A stretch of 64,000 nt of DNA from Myoxocephalus aenaeus (lineage: Eukaryota; Chordata; Actinopteri; Perciformes; Cottidae). Shown in pieces: positions 46,517 to 60,473 of this stretch. The first letter of the stretch is position 1; every line of letters begins with the position of its first letter. The stretch covers positions 134,001 through 198,000 of the forward strand of contig JBAMJR010000350.1 in NCBI GenBank assembly GCA_038501785.1, read 5' to 3'. The translations under genes and the position numbers were made by a program. The notes under the pieces are model-generated. The model saw only the letters and a program-made list of their open reading frames with translations. It did not search any database and was not told the origin of the DNA.

Positions 46517-47250
46517 AACCCTATGTTCACTCAACCCTATGTTCCTTTAACCCTATTTTCACTCAACCCTATGTTCCTCCAACCCTATGTTCCATGAACC
46601 CTATGTTCCTCCAACCCTATGTTCCTTCAGCCCTATTTTCCTTCAATCATATGTTCCCTGAACCCTATGTTACCATAACCATATGTTCCCTCAACCCTTT
46701 TCCCATAACCATATGTTCCTTCAACCATATGTTCCCTCAACCCTATGTTCCCATAACCATATGTTTCCATAACCATATGTTTCCTCAACTCTGTTCCCAT
46801 AACCATATGCTCCTCCAACCATATGTTCCCTGAACCCTATGTTCTCATAACCATATGTTCCCTGAACCCTATGTTCTCATAACCAAATGTTCCCTCAACC
46901 ATATGTTCCCATAACCATATGTTCCTCCAACCATATGTTCCCTGCACCCTATGTTCTCATAACCATATGTTCCCTGAACCCTATGTTCTCATAACCATAT
47001 GTTCCCTGAACCCTATGTTCTCATAACCATATGTTCCCTCAACCCTATGTTCCCATAACCATATGTTCCCATAGCCATATGTTCCCTCAACCCTATGTTC
47101 CCATAACCATATGTTCCCATAGCCATATGTTCCCTAAACCATGTTCCCTAAACCCTGTTCCCATGACCATATGTTCCTCCAACATTATGTTCCATCAACC
47201 CTGTTCCCATAACCATATATTCCTCAACCCTATATTCCCTCAACCCTATG
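46517..47250. repeat. 16-bp minisatellite array
   Basis: About 46 units of AACCCTATGTTCCCTC or AACCATATGTTCCCAT type fill 734 bp. The two types often alternate, making 32-bp units (AACCATATGTTCCCTG then AACCCTATGTTCTCAT) that are most regular at about 46845-47035. Units vary by substitutions and small indels. Long open frames across it reflect the repeat only. Confidence 0.95.
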
Positions 47251-50200
47251 CATGACCCGCCATGCTCTGCCTCTGGTTGGCTTACCCTGCTATTCTAAAC
47301 CAACACCAACCAATCTCACCCCCCATGCCTAAATCTAACCAAACCAACTACTGGCCAGTCTGTTATGCAAGATATCAGCAATAGCATAGTGTAATATGGG
47401 TCTAAGGGAGCATAAGGCTTAACCTGGATGGAAAAAAAGGGAGGGAACTTAGGCCTGAAAAAAATAAAGATAATTATAAATAAAAACATGTCTAGATCAT
47501 GTCATTCCATTGCTGAAGTAGGCCCTGAAAGAATACATTATACGAGATTCATGGTATCCACATATCTTACAGTAGCTTCAGGTAATATTCATTTGGAGTT
47601 GATAATTCCAGATGTAATTTTCAAAGAAATGAATGGCCTGTCCCCAAATTACATTTGAGAATTGCTATCTTCAGTAGAAGCAAAGTTTGTGGAGAGCAGA
47701 TATCCCAACTGTGACCGTGGCAAAGTCTAAAGATAAGCAAGCTTTTATTATATAAATATCTAAAAATGCTTTTTAAGAATATCATAAAAAACACTGCATA
47801 ATATATATATTTGTATTACATCATTTTAAATATGTAGCAATTATATAACTACTATTTTAGTACAAGCAGTCATTGTGTCCCAGCAGTAAGCTCTTGTCTT
47901 GGAGAGACACATGAATGTGAGCTAAACAACACTGACTGTGGAGGCAGAGGAGGGACTGCCGCCATTAAGTAGGAGTTATCTTTTATATTGCTCCTATAAA
48001 TCTCACGCAGACTGAATGGTGCAATATACCCTGCAACATGGGTTGACTGCTTGGGCATGAAATTGAAAAACAAAAAGGGAAATAAACAGAATTATTGAGC
48101 AAAGTAAATTCTTTAATAGTTCCAATGAGGCCAATGGTCAACTGGTTTATTTATCAAATAAATCCATCAATATATCTGGCCATTTGGAAAGACATTTTTT
48201 TTTCCATCTGTTCACTTTGAGCTTCCAGTAAAATATGATCCACACCTACAGTTACATCTACTGCCCGTCTTTATTATCGATATCGCCTCTTCACTAGACG
48301 TGTCTGTTCAATCTGTGCATCAGTTTGAAAGTCTCCTCGGCTCTATTTTGAAAATGTGTCAATTACAGGCCAGTGCACCTCAGAGAAGGCAGACAGTAAT
48401 AGAGATATGTGTGGGAGTGAACAAGTTCGAACAACGTTGCTGCATTTCCCTCTGGTCCTAAAGAGGTCAGAGATTACTTAATATATATTTATCATATATA
48501 GCAGTGGAGTTCGAGTCTAAAATGTGTCTACTTCACACTAATCTAAAGAATCTTCGGTGTTGAGTTGTTAACTCACATTATGAACTTTTCTAATTAAGCT
48601 ATTATTCAAAATGAGCTATAACCAAAGCCATAATGTTTTTCAGAAGCCTAAATGTATTTTAAACTAGGCATTAACTGGAATAATTAAATTAGATTTGTTT
48701 CATTTAAACATGTACCCTAGGCAGCCATGATTAACCGAGTGTTACATTTAAAACGTGCAATTATGGACTTTTCATTGAGGCAGCGGAGCTCGTTGCAAAT
48801 ATAACATGAACAATATCATCACCTTATGAAGTTTGTGATGCGTTTGAAAACAATTGCTCTTTTACAAATCCAGAAGAAACAGATGATTAATTTACAGTGT
48901 CTACCAACGCCAGAGAAAAGCTTTGTCTCTTTCCCTGCTAAACGCTCCCGTATGTTGTTGTCTTTCTCCCACTTGATGCCTGGCAGGAAGTGCATAGTGG
49001 CTTTATACAAAAATAATTCTGACCAAAACCGACCAAAACAGTAATGTTGAGGGCTGAAAAAGCAAAACAACAAGCTGAAAGACACTGAAACTGTCTGAAG
49101 AGTTGAGGGGAACTGCTCAGTTGGTTAATCGTTCTATGTTGTTGTTGTTTTTTTACTTGTAGTGAAGTGGCCAGAAGCTCACCCCTTGCACAGTTATCAT
49201 GAACGTGGAAATTAGCTATGGAGAGCCAAACCGTCTTTTTGGACCTAACATTTTAACATGGGGAGATGAACAGTTCCCGAAATACACTCACATACAGACA
49301 GACAAACGGATAGAGATTGCTTAGAGTTACACAAACGACTCATTTCACATTACGCTCAGCTATTTAATCTCTTGTCATTACAACAAAAATGACTATTGAA
49401 ACTTTTTTAAAGGTGCAAAATTCCAAATGAGGGATCGCCTCCTTGCGGCTCTCAAAATGGCGTCGGCTGAGCCGGCGAGTAACGGTGCTAACAGCACGAA
49501 CAACGGCAACAGTGCGGGCAAAGATAACAGTATTCACATGAGGGGGAACCAGAGGATGGGCTTCTCGTTAATACTTCTGTCCCATGTCCCCCATCCTGTA
49601 TTTATCAGTGTGGTGCTGCTGATGACCACACGTTAAACACTGGTGATTCATAAAAGACAGAGCTTCACCAAACCACTTGGCTTCATCACAGAGCCTCACC
49701 TGCAGCTCCCCCCTGACATCCCCCGCGATGTCAAAACCTCCTCGACAGTGAGATTTGATCGCTGCTCTTTCCTTTTGCCATTTCCCCTCTTGACTCCCTT
49801 TAGATCTGGACTCTCAACACGAGCAAGCCCACCCCGGTGTAGCTTCTCTCTGGAGATGTCCTCTCGCTCTCCGACGGTTCATTCAAGTAGCACGCCCCGT
49901 CGAGCTGCCGGGGCGCTGTTGCCTCGGGCTCTTGCTGATGTACAGTAAATGATTGGCAGCCCCGTGCGAAGCAGATGCCTCGAAGGCGGCGCTCTACGCT
50001 GAGTAAACACTGAGCAAACTACACGACAATGCAAATGTTGCCCATAGTGAGAGATAGTAAAAGAGACGCTAATGTTGACGCACTTTAAACAAAGAATATT
50101 CATTCTTCCAAATCTATATTTTCCCATCTGTTCCCGACCTGCCACACTGATGTATAACCCCCCTCCCTGCCTCTTTCTGTTCAGGTTTCTTATTAAACGT

Positions 50201-51855
50201 GCTTCCGTTAGCATCTCTCGCCTCATGCATTATATATATTCCACTTCTCAGCGACATGTCGGCTAGCGTCTCTTCTGTGTACCCGGAGGGGCCTGGGTGG
50301 CGCTCCCATGCTGTTTGGATTCGTGCGGGGAGCTCCCCAGACAGGAGCGCCAACACATGCAGCTGTGTGACTCTTCATACCATCGTGTTTTTCTCTCCAT
50401 GAAAAAGTGCTCTCGACTGCAATAATAAACAGCACCGAAGTGGAGGAAACCCCACTTCAAGTTACTGTACAACAACAACAAAAAACCTGAATTGGTTCAA
50501 CCTGTCTTATTGTGTTTATTTCTATTTCCAAATATACACATAAATTGAGAGTGGAGATGGTACGACACATATTTGTTGGTAATTATGCAGAATTCCTCCC
50601 TATATGAATATATGATCTCTACAAAGGTACTCAAGGGTACGTAGAATATGAATAAATATTACAGTTTGTAGAAAACCAATTACAGAGAAAGGAATCAATT
50701 CTTCCTGATAACAGCACAAACTGTTAGTTATGTATGTTAGGATTGAAAGCATAAAGTGTATACAAAGTAATAATAATAAGCTAAGCTTGGGGATTTGATG
50801 AGTAAATGAGTAAGTAAAATAAGGATATATTCAGCTGTAATGATTATTAAAAGAAATGGTCATATTAAGGGTGGTTCACATTCTAATTAATACTGCCAAT
50901 GCCATGACATTTTTTTGTATAATTATATGATTCTTCCATTGCACCGCGTTTATTTAACTTTCCTTAGACTTTGACGTTGACAACGCGATCGTCAGCACAA
51001 GCTCCTAAAATACTGCTTTTCAATTAAGACCCAGTGCCGTCTTCAAAGAGCAGCTAAAACGTGACCTTCAACATCCACTGTCGGATTATCTGCCGCCTCA
51101 AATTTGGTGAGTAGCGTATTCATTATAGTTCAAGGGGAGGTTTTGACTCGGCATCAGTGGAGAATCTCAGATGAATCAAAAACCCATTTTGGGAAAAGTA
51201 TTACTTCTCATTTCAAATTTAATTATGTTCTGAAAAACCATTGACCGAATAAAGTCCAAATTAACCTTTCCATTGCCACTGCAAATTGGGATCATACCTC
51301 GGTGAAATGCTGGATGAAAAGCATGAGGGTGATTGGAGGTAACAATGTGAGTTGGATGGCCTCGCTAATGCAGTAAGAGGCGAGTAAGAAACACGTCTTC
51401 TAGGGATTTTTTACTCCAATTGATGAAAGTACAAAATGGAAAGTAAACAGCTACCGTAACTTACAGCTCAATGATGTACGGTTTGATGTTCAGCAGGTAT
51501 GTTTGCTTACCATGTTCAGCATGTTGCTACCATTTGCTAATTACCAATATATCCCAAAGTGCAGTATGAGGATGATGAGAAGGTCTTTATTTTTCCAGGT
51601 ATTAGGTCATAAATCAAAGTATTGGACAATAAAAAAATGTTGGACCTGTAAATGGTCCTAGATGGAAAGATCTTACTTTGGGGATGTGTATTGGCAAGAA
51701 TCTGGAGATACAATATGCATCTTGAAACAAGGGCTAATATATGGCAATGCCATGTTAAATTTCTGTTATTTTACCCTTATTTAACCAGTTAATTGAGAAT
51801 CAATTCCTATTTACAAAGACGACCTGGTCAAGAGGCAACCACCGAGGCCAAGTTG

Positions 51856-51909
<54 letters not shown>

Positions 51910-51918
51910 GTAATAATT
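51856..51918. repeat. (AAT)21 microsatellite
   Basis: A near-perfect AAT run with one G substitution near the end. Confidence 0.95.
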
Positions 51919-51919
51919 C

Positions 51920-51970
51920 AAACTTATATAGCGCTTTTCAAGATACTCAAAGACGCTTTACACTGGGGAC
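51920..51970 (+). repeat. SINE-tail-like fragment, TATATAGCGCTTTTC
   Basis: CAAACTTATATAGCGCTTTT then CAAGATACTCAAAGACGCTT TACACTGGGG. This motif is a common 3' part of fish repeats. It directly follows the AAT array, as simple repeats often abut such tails. Confidence 0.5.
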
Positions 51971-52119
51971 AAGAGACAGACACAAACAAAACAAAACAAA
52001 AAATGGAAAGACAAAGCAAACAAAATGGCTAAACAATTTGGTTGGCTGAAAGATGCATTTTTAACTTGGGGTGGACGTTGCATGAAAGGCCCACGTCTGA
52101 TGGTCAAGTTGTCAAAAGT

Positions 52120-52430
52120 TGGGCTGGGTGATATGGAGAAAATCAAATATCACCATATTTTTGACCAAATACCTTGAAAATAATAGTTTGACTATAATCT
52201 TGGGTTTTACCAGTGGCACTTTCACAAAAAAAATAACACAATTTGATGAATAATCATCAGAAATGTGTTTATAATGCTAGAGGCAACAGCTGCTACGTTC
52301 AGAAAATGAAAAACGTCGCCTCTTTAAAACCAGGACAACAATTACTCCAATATTACACTATCAAAAATCTAACATGATATCTGGTCTCGTATCATGATAT
52401 CGATATCATATCGCTATATTAACCAGGAGC
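52120..52430. repeat. dispersed repeat with GGGCTGGGTGATATGG end
   Basis: Starts GGGCTGGGTGATATGGAGAA, continues AATATCACCATATTTTTGAC and CAAATACCTTGAAAATAATA, and ends with ATCATGATATCGATATCATA and a TATCGC motif. The GATAT-rich ends resemble a short inverted-repeat element common in fish; the right end is eroded. Confidence 0.55.
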
Positions 52431-54118
52431 TCATAAAAGTCATGAGCAATCATCCTCTGGGAGCATGAATCTCCTTTCAACTCTTTGGTAAATCAGGTCA
52501 GGTATCGAGGCATCGCACTGACAAACTTGCTGCCCCACAAAACAATAAGCGAAACAGAGAGAATGGATTCATCTCAGCTCGAGTTTACTTCGGTATTCAT
52601 TATTCGTGGGCTTTCACGGTTGACATCAAACAGCAGCCCGGGCGGCTGGCTTCCCGACAGCTGAGCGCACTTGAAATAATCTAGTCCCTGTGATCAATAC
52701 AAAAAGGCTTCTCTCTGTCTGTGACTGCGTCAAGACACAACCGTTTAGATCGTGCTTATCAAGCAGCTTTCCCGGAGTCTGGCAGTCAAACTTTTTGCTG
52801 TCGCCGAGCTGAGCAGACGACTAGTGGCCTCCTCCTCGCCCCGGAGCGCTCCAAGGAACAGCGGCAGAATACTGATGGGAAGACCGAGCTGGAAGGTCGG
52901 CGCGAGGTGAAGAAGTGATGGAACAGACGTCCGGAGGGCGGAGGAGGAACATTACGTGTGGCCTTGATAACGAGAGTGATCAACGGGACAGCCGCACTTA
53001 GATTGGAAAAACAGCCTCACCCTCTTTCTGCTCACACACACACACACACACACTTGCTTTTCTCTTCTCTTTTTTTTGGGCCCCGGGTGGAAACGTTTCC
53101 AGACACTGAAAGACTTTTTCAGGGCTTTCTGGAGATTAAAGTACAGATATTAGCTATCAGAAGGACCTTGGTGACCTGGGGCGGAAATCACAAAATAACA
53201 AACACACACACACACACCCTTCACACAAAAAAAATCTCACAATCACTTACACACCCCGGGGGCGCTCGTATATACGGGCACGTCATGCTTGCGAAAGAGA
53301 AAAAACGAGGCAGAAATATAATTGAAGCGCTTCTGCTGAAAGTCCTCCTCGTAGCATGCAGCGGTTGAAGGTGGAGAAAGGAGGGAAGTGGTGGGGGTGA
53401 CTCCCCATTATTAAAGCAGTCTGGGGAGATTTGACAGGTTTCCCCCGTGAAACAGAAGTGTAATCAAGTTGTTTTGTACCATACAGTCTCAAGATATAAA
53501 CAAAACTTCCAACTGTTTTCATCTACAGAAGTTGTCAAACCTGAGGTTGGAAGATCATTTCAAATGCGTGAGCGTTTGCGAGTTGCCTTCTTTTGAAAAC
53601 TGTGAAAGTGTCTCGTGGGTGGAATCAGAGAGCAGCAGCATTAGCAATCGAAGCAACTTTGCTTTTTACCCCAAAAACGAAAAAGACAAGAAAAGAAGGT
53701 TGATTATCGCTAAAAGTACTGATTCTTAAAGATGCAATAATGAATTGTGTCCATGGAGCAAATGACTATGTGTAATATGAAAGGTCTTTTTTTGGAGGCA
53801 CTGGAGAACCAGAACCAGGACTCCACAGGGGACTCAGTAAAATGAGGTTTTCTAAAAAGGACTCGGGTGTCGACAGGGACCGCCAAGATCAACCCAAAAT
53901 GCAATGCTTTACAATCGTACTTACTTCAAGTCAAACCGTGATGTTTTACTAAACATTACCAAGTAGTTTTGTTGCATTTCTGTAATCCGAGAGAAAATAC
54001 GTTATGTATATATAAATTTGAAAAATTATTGAGAATGCCATATAGTGTAATGGGAACGCCATTTTAAGAAGACAGGGTTGGAATGGTAGGCATGTAATAT
54101 TATTACAAACACACTGTA

Positions 54119-54578
54119 ATGCTACGCTCACACCTTTTGCAGCACTTTTTCGCAAAACTTTTTCGCTCGACTTTTTGTGGTTAATTTGTTTTTTTATCTT
54201 CGTGGCTTTTCTCCGTAGTTACTATTTCCGCCATCCACCATTGAAATAACCACTAGTTCTGCTTTATACTTGTTGTGGAAGTCCCACAAACGTCGGAACA
54301 TCAAACGCCTTTGTGTCTGTTCATAATATTATTCGTAGGCGTACACAACTCCCGACTCCTCCAGGAAGACTGTCTGAATGAAGCTGCTTCCAGCGCTCCT
54401 TCAGGTGGACCAGCAGCAGTTTGATTCAGCGACGGCAGTGATGACGGGCAGAGCATCTCAACGCTGATTGGCTTTCGCAATTTCGCAATTTGCGTTGTTC
54501 GCAACCATTCGTGTCTGTGCATTACATGTAATCTTCTCGCAAGAAAAATTCACAACGCTTTTGGTGTGAACGCACCAT
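54119..54578. mobile_element. MITE of about 460 bp with GCGTTCACACC-type ends
   Basis: Left end ATGCTACGCTCACACC and right end, reversed, ATGGTGCGTTCACACC match at 13 of 16 bases. Next to the ends are CGCAAAACTTTTTCGC on the left and TTCTTGCGAG on the reversed right side. I recognise the TTCACACCAAAAGCG motif from fish MITEs, possibly PIF/Harbinger-related. No target duplication is clear. No transposase. Confidence 0.6.
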
Positions 54579-56504
54579 GAGAACTTTATAAGAGGACGAT
54601 GTGTCGTTAAGCTGGTTCTGCTCCCCCCAAGTGGCTTCCAGGATGTGCACTATATGGTGAAACCATTAATACATTTAACAGCATTGGTGCACATGCAACG
54701 TGCAATATATTTGACTTGACCTAAAACCATAACTACAGGAAATGCATGTGTAATTGGCTCACAGGGTGACCTGCAACATAGTTATGCTTAACAGCATTGA
54801 TGAGAAACTAACCATTGGAACACAACGTCTGTTCTGTGCTACATCACTACATTTGCGGCCGTTTACGTGTTGGCTGGGCCCGGCTCATTTTCACCAGCAA
54901 AGAAGAAGAAAATTAATGCTGGTAACATTAGCATGCTTCTTATTTTTAGCCGGCGCTGAGCAAGCTTCCACCAGTTGAACTAACAAATCTCCGATCAAGT
55001 ATGAAAACTAAGGTGTGAAAATGTTAATCAGCTACACCTGTTATTTCTGTTTCTGATACATAATCAGCATATCCTCTCATCTCACTTTCAGGGTGTAGAT
55101 GCATGTTGTGAACACTAATTAGGGGGGTCAAAAAGGGGTCATCCTTATTAGAGAACCAATTACAGATGTAGATTCAATCTTTGAGTTATTTATAAATGTA
55201 GTTTCCTGTGCATGTTGAAAGACAAAACTTGATTTGATCCAATAAGGGATGGGAATAGAAGAGCAGATTTAAAACTAGATTTGTATTCAATAAAAAAAGC
55301 CATCAATAAACAACAACATCTGACCTAATCATGGGTTGAACTCTTTAAAAAGTCTTTTAAAAAGTTGGACACCGCCTTTCTTTTTGCCCGAGGTCAGTGG
55401 CGATGGTAAAAGCTAAATTTGGCTTGGCTGATGGACTCGGATGAGGAAAAGCTGGTTGCCTTTAACGAGACACATCACTATTTATGTAACAATACATACA
55501 TGGCCGCTTTATGTGTGAACACGTGTAAAGACTCCTGTTGGCCTGTTGAGCCGAAACAAATAAGTAACTCACAAGAACATTAGGAACGGAGGAGGAGGGC
55601 AGCATAAAACACATTATTTTTTAAATACAGCGAAGCTAAAAATGTGGCAGAAAAGTCAAAAACACGCTTATCACAAGGAGCTCGGACTTCTTAAGCGCCT
55701 GTGGAGGCTTCGCATTTGCCGGTTCCCTCCGCCTCCGGCTCTGTGTTGTTGGGAGGCAGGCGGCTCAGCAGGATGAATGACAAGAGCCGGGGCGAAAACC
55801 TGGACCAACTGTGGAGGAGGAGGGCAGGCCTGACGGTACACTTCCTGCCTCGAGGAGAAAAGTAGCACGTTGTTTTCTTGAGGTAGTTGTTAGTTGTGGT
55901 GCCAGCAAGCGGCTGAGACGAGCAGCGATAGCGCATGATGGAGGGAGCTGTTTTTATCAAATCGGGGGACCCTAGGGCTGAAGGGGTGAACGAGTGCAGG
56001 TCCAAGTGGAGTTTGGCGGCTTGTGATGGAGAAAAGAGCAGCATTCAATGCAGCTGTTGTATTCATGTGCGGTTCATTTGCAGATTCCTTTAAAAATAGG
56101 ATTATGGATTATTCAAACGCTAACTGAATGACACTGCTGACTCGTTTATGCGCTTTTATGTGTGAAACTTGTATTCTGCCGTCTTTGCCAGGACCCCCTT
56201 GGAAAATACATTTTAGATCTCATTGGGGCCATTCTGGATGAATAAAGGTCTAATAAAAATAATAAAAAAGGAAGTATTTACTTTACTGTCTGACTGTTTG
56301 GTCTATAAAATGAATGATAAAAAAATGCCTGCCAAATATTCTCAAAGCCCAAATTCCCAAAATCAACTTTTGGACATATAGGACTAAAAAGACATGTTTT
56401 TTATTCTCTTTTTCATCACTTCTTTTAAATGTTTTGTTTCTAAATGTCTCATGTTCCACTTGTCTTTCCCTCTCATACCTTACTTTAGGGCAGCCCAGTT
56501 TACA

Positions 56505-56545
56505 GCATTTATGCTAAGCTAAGCTAACCGGTTGCTGGCTGTAGT
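56505..56545 (+). repeat. short dispersed repeat, ATGCTAAGCTAAGCTAACC
   Basis: TTTATGCTAAGCTAAGCTAA then CCGGTTGCTGGCTGTAG, matching the motif at about 40140-40175. Confidence 0.5.
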
Positions 56546-58536
56546 CTTACTTCAATTTTCCTAACTTTTAGAAAGAAAAAATAATACGTTTATTTCCTAA
56601 AGAGTCGCTATTTCCTTTCCTTTTTGTTAAAAAACGTCAAAATCTCTAGATAATCAGGTTATAGAACCAGGTAATCTATTTAAGTACTACAGCCATCCCC
56701 AACAGTTTAGTCATCCCTAAAATCCCTAAAATAATTGCATTGATGTTGATTGAGCAGATGTTGAAGTTGGAATGGTATTAAAAAAAACAATCCTGGAGGC
56801 TCGCGTACTGAAAGGACACATGAGATTACTACGGTGGGGAAGAAGAGCTGGATCGCTCCCAACTGTAAGGACTAGTATTTGAAGCTCCTTGGAACGAGCT
56901 GAGAGACGATGTGTTTGAGGTCCTGGACTGGCAACATATAGTCTATAACAAAGTAGAGTAGATAGGAACCGACTTCACAGCTGAAGTTTCTTTCTTTTAT
57001 TTTTTCCTCTTTTGGCTCGACACTCCCGGGTGGATTATGAGACGATGGGCCCCCGGGCACAGACGTGCAAAAAGAGCCACCGGCATTCCTACACGCAAAT
57101 TCCCAAAGAATGGATAGCGGCCGCTGATCCTTTGAAAATCTTCCCTGTCTCGAGGTCCGTTTAAAAAAAATATGTGGCGCTAATGATATAGCAGCGCACA
57201 CACGGCCATACAATATTGCAGCTGAGTGCAATTTGCTAATTATTGTTGGTACTTGTCTCTTTTATTCACATTTTTTTTAAGGGAAAGCCAGGGTGGCCCC
57301 TGACATTCTGGGCCCCCTGGGCCTGTGCCCGTTAGGCCTGTTGGCGGTTGCTAATGTTGGCCACTAAAGTTATGTTTTATAGCGCATACCTACTGCAAAG
57401 TATCCTCCTCCCTGACTGATGTGAATTTGCTTCTGAAGACGGTGCCAGTAGCACCATGGGAAAAAAACAGAGAAGCGTCGTCAACAAAGACAAAGTGACA
57501 AGCGAGTTACAGCGGCAGAGCGAGGACAGTTAAGGAAAGGAGACGGAGTGAGACGGAAAGCCGTATACGTTAGATGAGGTAATGCTGAATCTCTATCTCA
57601 CTGCTGACAGACAAAAGTGACAGCAATACGAGGTGTATTTGCATAGCAGATGTTCCCCACGCAGGAATAGATTTATTGGGCGAGCAAACACTGGGGTGGC
57701 AACGTGCCATCTGTCTCGTGGCAGCGGCAGATAAATTAAAAGTAGCAGCTGTGAGTACACTGTAGAGGTAAGGGCAAGTTATAGCATCTCGCTCAGAGGA
57801 GGAAGGGATGCGTGTCAGGAAGGTTATTCTCCTCGGGACGTCGGACGAGGAGAAGGAAACGAGAGGGAGGGGGGTTCAAAAGCAGAACTGTGGAGAAAGA
57901 GGGAGTGAGGCAGAGTGAGGCAGACCGAGGCGTGTTTATCATTTGTCTTCTCAAGTTATGAAAAAGCGGTTACATATTCCCATAACTCACTGTCGCTGTA
58001 TGAGCCCAAGTATGTGATTGGTTTATGAGTTACACTTTACATCATGCATTAACTGTATGCGCTATTTGTCACCAGAGTATATTACATTTGTAGAAGAATA
58101 AGTTGTATTATTATTTTTTTCTGAAAACTTTTGCATTCTTGTTCTCTTTGGTTTTCTTCCTCGTGTTTTTTTCTCCCAATTCCACAACAGCCGGTGGCTC
58201 TTGTAAGAACAACGTTAAATATTAATAAGTTAATTATGAGGCGAGCCTCAATGTGTTGTAGTCCACGGGCTAAACACAGAGTTCGCCCCCGCATTTCACT
58301 GTGATCAATCAAATTCAAACAAGCAGCTGAGGTGACGCGCAAAACAGAAATAAGCAACTTTGGATGTGATTATAGCCACTGTAAATATCAGGGCAAAATA
58401 AAAAGGTCCATCCATTTTCTAATTTTATGGAATCTTTTACAAGTGTGTTTCCCTAAACCAATTTCGGTAACATCGGTTGGCGATGTGCATTTTGGTGTTG
58501 GCTTACAACAATATTATCAGAGGCACAAATTAGAGA

Positions 58537-58950
58537 TGTTCTGATACGATTTTGTTCCTTCCAGATACCGATTCCAGTACCAGAACTTGCATATCGTCCG
58601 ATACCGAACACTGGCCCAATACCAGTGTGTTAAAAACAGAAAGTACTTTTATTTTTAACAGCTGTATACAATTAACCTTGTATGGTTGAGATATGATTGC
58701 GGTACGGCCTGTCTCAGGTTAAACCCTTTGTAAAACATGAACTAATAAGTCAACTAAAGCCTTGCACACTCTACACTTTACTCATGGTATTTTCCCATTT
58801 AAAATACTGCCAAATTGCTAGCTCTGGCTAACGTTACACTTTCCGCTAGTAGATTGAGTCGCGAGTGACACAAGATGTTGTTCCTGTGAGCTGATGCCGT
58901 TACTGGGATCAGTATTGGAACAACTCTTGCTTATCTGTACATATGATCTG
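58537..58950. repeat. dispersed repeat with GATACCGAT motifs
   Basis: TTCTGATACGATTTTGTTCC, CCAGATACCGATTCCAGTAC, CGTCCGATACCGAACACTGG, then GGCTAACGTTACAC and CTGGGATCAGTATTGG. The repeated GATACCGAT-type sequence is typical of a fish repeat; class not assigned and boundaries approximate. Confidence 0.45.
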
Positions 58951-60473
58951 ATGTAAAAAGGTCTATATTCCCTTCATACAAAGACATTATACAAATATAC
59001 AATCGACATATTGCTTAACGCACACTCTCTATAAACAGATTTTCCATTCATATAAATATGTATATGGGGGCAATGGGACACGATTTTGGGATTGGAAGCG
59101 AACTAGTTTCCGTTTGTAGTCCAAGTGGTATTGGACCCCAGAAGATAGCCCCATGGCCCCAGAAGCTTATCCGTCTTTAGACCAACAGACGTTCCAAGAT
59201 TGCTTTACACAAAAATAGCTTACAAGACCGAGAAAGCTAAACTAAGGGTTTAGCTTCTTTTTGTTTTTTTTGCAGTTTTACAAAACTTATCAGTGCCCTC
59301 TGTTGGATAAACATGCAATGATAATAAAATTACTAAATTGTCTCAAACATTCCTTCTAAATTCTCTGGTGTCATTTATGATTCATCATTGTCAGACTATA
59401 CACTTAATACCATTAGATCTGCAAAAGCTAATATAAGCTAATACCGACTGATGTATCAACCTGGCTGGTTTCACTGAAAGATCTCCTTTACAACCGAAAT
59501 CATTAGCTTACTCATTACTATCCATAGCACACCCACCCAGCACTGGGTCCAACCCACCATCATGTTCCACACAGGGCAACACTTAAGAATATTCCTCACA
59601 GCCACATAAAATAAGGCCACACACACACACTCACAGTGCAGGTTTAGAGTCACACCTGCTTCAAACCACAAATTGCCTCCCCGTAACCATTATCTGTCTC
59701 TTTGTTGTCGAGCCGATCCCATTACACAAGCCACAGAGTAACATGGCTTCTGGAGAAACACCTGGCGTTTGCTTGTTTAATGTGTTGTCTAGAACCAATG
59801 ACGACTATCTGTAAAAGATAACAATGAGCGTTTAGTAGTCACTGGGTGAGGCAGTCCAGATTTTGTAAAACAAAATAAAGAGAAAGAAACTGTAAATAAA
59901 GTGCTCCTGTTTTGGAACTAAATGATATAACTTGATGGATCATACTGGTGTTTTTGTATTCATTTTACCAATCGATTACTTTCCATTAATGCGCTCCGTT
60001 ATCAACAGCACACCATGTGCTTTTTGGATTGATTTCCTTTCTTTTAGGCTGCCACTGATTTCCATTCATTTCGTCACGGCATGAAAATCAACTGAGAGAC
60101 TTGCTGCAGTCATTTATCACAGTTAACCCCCTCCTTTTTTTGTCAAAGCACCAATATCAGGGAACAGGGACTCATTTGGACTCTGTCATTGTTGTTGATG
60201 CCAGGTTATCGACATCGAAGTCTTCAGAGTCGACTTCTGAACATCCGTTTAATGTCAATGGAAAACACATTCACATAATCATTTTGCACATTGCACACTT
60301 TTCGCACACTTTTCGGTTTTCCACCAATATGTCTAATTAATGCAAGTTGTTTTGAAATCTTGGATTTCGACATTTGATAATTGAAAGTGTCCCTGGGTTG
60401 ATTTAGTACATTTTGCCCTCCAACAATAATCTTATATAAAGATATAGAATAATTAGACAAAGATGAAACTCAC

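Larger units (their letters stand above)
47251..60473. other. remainder of 19-kb spon1 intron
   Basis: No exon seen. It contains (AAT)n at 51856-51918, dispersed repeats at 51920-51970, 52120-52430, 56505-56545 and 58537-58950, and a MITE at 54119-54578. The other stretches, including 47.3-51.8 kb and 59.0-60.4 kb, show nothing I can name. Confidence 0.5.

Noticed and set aside
46594..47255. Frames rich in Phe-Pro-Gln-Pro-Tyr in the 16-bp array
   Set aside because: Products of the tandem repeat; frames shift with unit indels.
54301..54522. 73-codon minus-strand frame inside the MITE
   Set aside because: Possibly a remnant of an older transposon gene, but too short and without a recognisable motif to call.
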